From Xiphias gladius (Eukaryota; Chordata; Actinopteri; Istiophoriformes; Xiphiidae): DNA of 64,000 nt. Below are positions 59,770-64,000 of this stretch, in pieces. Within the stretch, counting starts at the first letter, position 1; the number at the start of each line of letters is the position of its first letter. The stretch covers positions 21,256,910 to 21,320,909 of the forward strand of contig NC_053418.1 in the NCBI RefSeq assembly GCF_016859285.1, read 5' to 3'. Below the pieces are notes generated by a model. That model did not search any database. It was not told the origin of the DNA and saw only the letters and a program-made list of their open reading frames with translations. The translations under genes were made by a program, and so were the position numbers.

Positions 59770-62700
59770 ATGGTGAAGCCAGACATCCACACTCTGGCCC
59801 ACCACCTGAAGCAGGAGCGGCTGTACGTGGCATCGGAGAAGCAGCTGATCCAGAGGCTCAACAGTGATGTGCTGAAGACAGCTGAGAGGCTCTACCGGGC
59901 CGCATGGATCGCCAAGCAGCAAAGGATCAACCTCGATCGTCTCATTCTCACCAGGTCAGACCCACTATCGTGATTCATTCTGGCCTCAAAAAGGAATAGT
60001 AAAAGGAAGTACAGATGTGGAGCCTAGACGTGGCCAGCCTAGTTTAGCATATAGACTGAAAACGGGGAGAATTGGCTAGCTTGGCTCTCTAACCTCTTTA
60101 ATCTCTACCCAAACAGAAATGTAAAAATGACAATTTGTAATTTTAGGGGAAGTTATGAAAGTTATCATTTGCTGTTACATGCCAGTGATTTGTGGCACTC
60201 ATGCCAACAGAAAGTAATTTTACGTAAACGACTGAGAGCAATTTACAGTGGCAAAAAAACGTGTGAACCCTTTGGAACTACCTGGTTTTTTTCCATTCAT
60301 TGGTCAGAAAATATGATTTGATCCTCATCTAAGTCTATATAAGTATATACAAACACAACATACTTAAGCTATAACAATTATAATCTTTGGTGTCTTTATT
60401 GAACACACCCATTTGACAGTCACAGTGCTGGTGGGGAAAAAAATAAGTGAACCCTTGGATTTAATAACTGGTCGAACCTCGTTTGGCAGCAATAACCTTA
60501 AACAAGAGCTTTCTGTAGCTGTGGATCAGACCTGCACAATGTTAAGGGGGAATTTTGGAACATTCTTCCTTACAGTAGCTCAGTCATATAATTAGGCTGT
60601 CTGATGTGAAGCAGCTTAGTCCGTGATGTTCTGCCATGTACACCATGCTCCAACCAGCATGCACCAAGATTCGCATATGGTAGACTCATAAACATAGATG
60701 TTAACTAGCTCCAATTATGCATACATAAAGACAATTCTTGATCGTAAGTTTTCCCATCAGCTAATGCTTCTTGTGAACAGCAAACTCAAAATGTTTGAGT
60801 TTTTAATAAAGCATAGTAGTTCTAACTCACACCTTCAATCTTTATTTTATTAACTGGACTTCAGGCTTGGTAATTCTTGAGTTCACTTAGCTTTTGCTGA
60901 TGTCATTAGCCTCTGGGTTCACATACTTTTTCCAGCCTACACTGTGAATGTTTGAATGATGTACTCAATATGGGCAAAAACAATACAATGATTTGTGTGT
61001 TATTAGTCGAAATTGATTGTGTTTGTCATAATTGTAACTTAGATGAAGATCTGACCATATTTTAAGACAAATTTATACATAAATGCAGGCAAGGGTTCAC
61101 TTACTTTTCATGCCACTGTATGACGTCAGTGAATACTTGAAATACTGCTAAATGCCAATATTTTACCTTAATTTTGGACTTTTTAAACATGGGTTCAAAT
61201 GCTAAAACACAAAATTTGAGGATGTCTTGAACATTTTCCAAATGTAAATTCTATAGGCGTCGGTACAAATGCTAAGATAGAAACTCAGGAACACAAATAC
61301 AAGGTCAAGTTACTGCAGTTTAGATCAATTGTCCTAAAAGGAAGACTACAGAGCCAGAGCAGAGTCTTGATCATTGAGCATCTGATTTAATATATGTGTA
61401 AAGATGGATATATGTTGGATTACGAGCTGTCCACCATTAAAAAAAAAACAAACAAAAAAAACACGCTAAGATATACTTTTAGAGCCACCGCATTTATAGG
61501 TGGGAAGGAATTGTAAAACGAAAGCAATTGTTGGTACAAGAGATTTTATATGATGCATATTAGAAATGAAACAACTCTTGTCTACAGTGCGGAGGCCTCT
61601 CCAGCTGAATGCTGCCAACATGCCAAAATGCTGGAAGACACACAGTTTGTTGATGGCTACAAGACTCTGGGCTTCCAGGAGACAATCTATGGCGAGTTTT
61701 TGGCCCGGTTGAGGGAGAACCCTAGACTGGTGGCTTCGTGCCTGGTGGCTGGAGAGAGGCTGAACCAGGAGCACACCCAGGGGGTCATTCATACAGTCTT
61801 CACCTCACTTTATGGCAACTGTATCATGCAGGAGGATGAGAGCTATTTGCTACAGGTCAGGGGCCCTACCTCTCTCTAGTGTCACACATTAGAAACTGTT
61901 TAATTGCTTCTCAGCGAAATGAAATTTTTTTTAACTGGTGCGTGTTTCTTTCTTGCCAACTCCCAGGTGTTGCGGTACCTGATAGAGTTTGAGCTGAAGG
62001 AGAGTGACAACCCTCGCCGTCTGCTGCGACGGGGAACCTGTGCCTTCAGCATCCTTTTCAAGCTTTTCTCCGAGGGCCTGTACTCAGCCAAACTCTTCCT
62101 CACTGCCACCCTCCATGAACCCATTATGCAGCTGCTGGTGGAAGATGAAGACCACTTGGAGACGGACCCAGCCAAGGTTACAGAGCGCCTCACTCCGGCC
62201 CAGCAGGAACGCTTTGGAGAGAAAGGCTCTGAGGGCTACAAACAAAGGGTGCAGGCTGCTGTGGAGGCCAATGAAGCAAAGCTGGTAGCTTTGGTTAACA
62301 AATTTATTGGTTACTTGAAGCAGAACACCTACTGCTTTCCCCACAGCCTGCGCTGGATTGTGTCCCAGATGTACAAGACGTTGTCATGTGTGGAGCGTCT
62401 CGAGGTAGGTGAGGTGCGCACCATGTGTACAGACCTGCTGCTGACCTGCTTCATCTGTCCAGCTATAGTCAACCCGGAGCAGTATGGTATCATCTCCGAC
62501 GCCCCTATCAATGAAGTTGCCCGCTTCAATTTAATGCAGGTAAGTGGCGCAGCAATTTTTCTCTTGTACACACTTTCACACGTGGGTGTCATTCTATGGT
62601 AGACTGATACTACATTATGTTTTGTTACACAGGTGGGGCAGCTTTTGCAGCAGTTGGCCATGGCTGATGATGATGCAGACCCAAGGCGGAAAAGCAGTTT

Positions 62701-64000
62701 GTCTAAATTTGATAAGGTGTGTGTAACCAGTGTTATGTTTTTTTTGTTTTTGTTTTTTTTTCTTTTAAAGTTCCAGCTTCATTTCCCGATATTTACCTTT
62801 CTGGGTCTCTGTCTCCAGAGTTGTGTTGCTGCCTTTCTGGATGTGGTGATTGGAGGAAGAGCAGTCGAGACCCCACCCATGTCCTCGATGAACCTTCTAG
62901 AAGGCCTCAGCAGGACTGCAGTCTATATTACGCATAATCAGCTGCTGGCACTAGTAAGCTCGTCTGCTAGTGATATCCAAATTTAACACTTGTATTTGAA
63001 TTGTTATGTAACACGACAACAATACATACTAAAACTGCCAAGCTGGATCATAGGCAGACCAGGTCATGTGATAGCACTTTATAGTACGGCATACATTTTC
63101 ATGTTTTAAAGCATGGCAGGCATTTGCAGATTTCCTTGAAACCACTCAAAGTAATTTCAAACACAGACTTCATGTACACTGGGTGGATATGAAAATAACA
63201 AAAATGCCCAACAATACAAAGCTTAGCATTAAACTACCTTTTGGTAATGCCCAGAATTTGTAGTTTTTTGTTGAGATTAGGGGCATTGTTTCATTTCTAT
63301 TATTAAATTTTAAGGGGATTTTTGCTGAGCAGATATCTTATTACAGTACATGCCCTCCAGTCAGTGTTGTTTGTGTGTTTCTTGTGACACAAGAAAGAAT
63401 CACATTTTTAATAAAGCTACACAAGTGAGTCTCTTTGACTTGAATGTCAAAAGAAGTATGTGAAAGCTTTAATAGACATGTGATAAACATAGTTGTTGTA
63501 AGTGACTTTCAAGGTAACCGTCAGAGATGAAAAAAGACTAAATAGTCCCTATCTCAACTGATGATGAATAAATTGCTATCACAGCAGAAATGTGACAGGA
63601 GGAAGGGTGTATGCATCAGCCTACCTCATAACCTCAGTGTGACCTCATCTTACATTATACCTTATAAAGTCACTTTAGGCAACTAAAGTGACTTTTGGTT
63701 TATTTTTGTATGAAAGCTGTTTGTGACTTTGGTGCTGATTCTTTCCTTCCACTCATTGCAAAATACCCTTTGGCAGGGAACTCAAATAAAGCCATGTGTA
63801 ATTTCACACTTTCTGCCGGGCAACAGTTTAGATTCGTGTAGAACAAACTCAGCAAGCACAAACTCATTATCTCACACCCTTCCTCAGAGTACCTGTTGAC
63901 ATCCACGGACTGATTTATTGTGATTGTCTTAAGAATCACAATTTTCACTTCCTGTGTAGGTCGACTTTGTGCGGAGTGTGACTGCAGGCGACCATCTCCG
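59770..64000 (+). CDS. gapvd1: GTPase-activating protein and VPS9 domain protein 1, N-terminal part
   Basis: Six coding exons are visible: 59770-59954, 61588-61855, 61967-62539, 62633-62716, 62819-62953 and 63960 to the window edge, giving 428 residues in consistent phase. The acceptor of the first is at 59734-59735, and the start MVKPDIHTLAHHLKQERLYV matches vertebrate GAPVD1. GAPVD1 (RAP6, GAPex-5) acts in endocytosis and receptor trafficking; it joins an N-terminal RasGAP domain to a C-terminal VPS9 Rab5-exchange domain. The RasGAP domain covers about residues 150-390 here. It includes LLRRGTCAFSILFKLFSEGL (about 170-190) and the family hallmark FICPAIVNPEQYGI (about 313-326). The VPS9 domain lies beyond the right edge. 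Partial because of the window, not because of damage. Confidence 0.95.
60246..61118. mobile_element. Tc1/mariner-type non-autonomous element in a gapvd1 intron
   Basis: An 873-base element flanked by TA on both sides (60244-60245 and 61119-61120), as for Tc1/mariner insertions. The left end CAGTGGCAAAAAAACGTGTG pairs with the reverse complement of the right end, CAGTGGCATGAAAAGTAAGT. Both are followed by 'gaaccct' words. 'aataagtgaacccttggatt' inside is typical of this common fish family. No transposase ORF is intact or recognisable. Confidence 0.8.
62954..63959 (+). other. gapvd1: gapvd1 intron between coding exons 5 and 6 of the visible part
   Basis: About 1 kb with no recognisable gene or mobile element. 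It ends in a standard acceptor, 'cacttcctgtgtag'. Confidence 0.6.

Noticed and set aside
1-64000. Search for CRISPR arrays, prokaryotic operons, rRNA or tRNA genes
   Set aside because: No regularly spaced repeats, operon-like gene packing or recognisable tRNA/rRNA sequence was seen. The window is ordinary vertebrate nuclear DNA. A tRNAscan or Rfam run was not possible.

Overview
The window is nuclear DNA from a ray-finned fish, most likely a teleost. The genes have vertebrate exon-intron structure with GT-AG junctions. The repeats are families common in fish genomes: Tc1-like elements, hAT-type MITEs, a Gypsy fragment and long CA/GT microsatellites. The proteins are clearly orthologous to vertebrate SLC20A1, VGLL4, SYN1, AJM1 and GAPVD1. 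There is no bacterial operon, CRISPR array or other prokaryotic feature.

Layout, left to right. 1-2340 is repeat-rich: a MITE piece, a Gypsy pol remnant and an unknown repeat. 4099-10344 (minus) is a complete 10-exon slc20a1 coding region, with a probable untranslated first exon and TATA box near 11.7-11.9 kb. 12-15.7 kb has no gene but holds three CTCF-like motifs. 16358-19773 (minus) is a complete 5-exon vgll4-family gene with both TDU motifs. 23813-32196 (plus) is a complete 13-exon synapsin I gene with a long putative 3' UTR to about 35.5 kb. 35.5-41.1 kb shows no gene. 42.0-48.5 kb (plus) is an ajm1 homologue whose 1070-codon coding region lies in one exon behind an untranslated first exon. 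51.9-64.0 kb (plus) is the 5' part of gapvd1; coding begins at 59770 and the gene runs off the right edge.

The genes do not form a functional pathway. They are a phosphate transporter, a TEAD co-repressor, a synaptic vesicle protein, an epithelial junction protein and an endocytic RasGAP/Rab5 regulator. The vgll4-syn1 pair is informative: human VGLL4 lies close to SYN2, so the pair looks like a whole-genome-duplication counterpart of that block. No TIMP gene is visible inside syn1, although TIMP genes are nested in mammalian synapsin genes.

I found no convincing undescribed system. The best leads are: a short upstream ORF in ajm1 that crosses the intron and stops one base before the main ATG; an apparently chimeric Tc1 element in gapvd1 intron 1; an inverted pair of an unrecognised ~0.55-kb repeat flanking the 3' half of slc20a1; a 13-bp perfect inverted repeat in the syn1 3' UTR; and a hAT MITE with an intact 8-bp target duplication in syn1. 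Exon limits were read by eye from splice consensus, reading phase and remembered vertebrate homologues. No database search was run.
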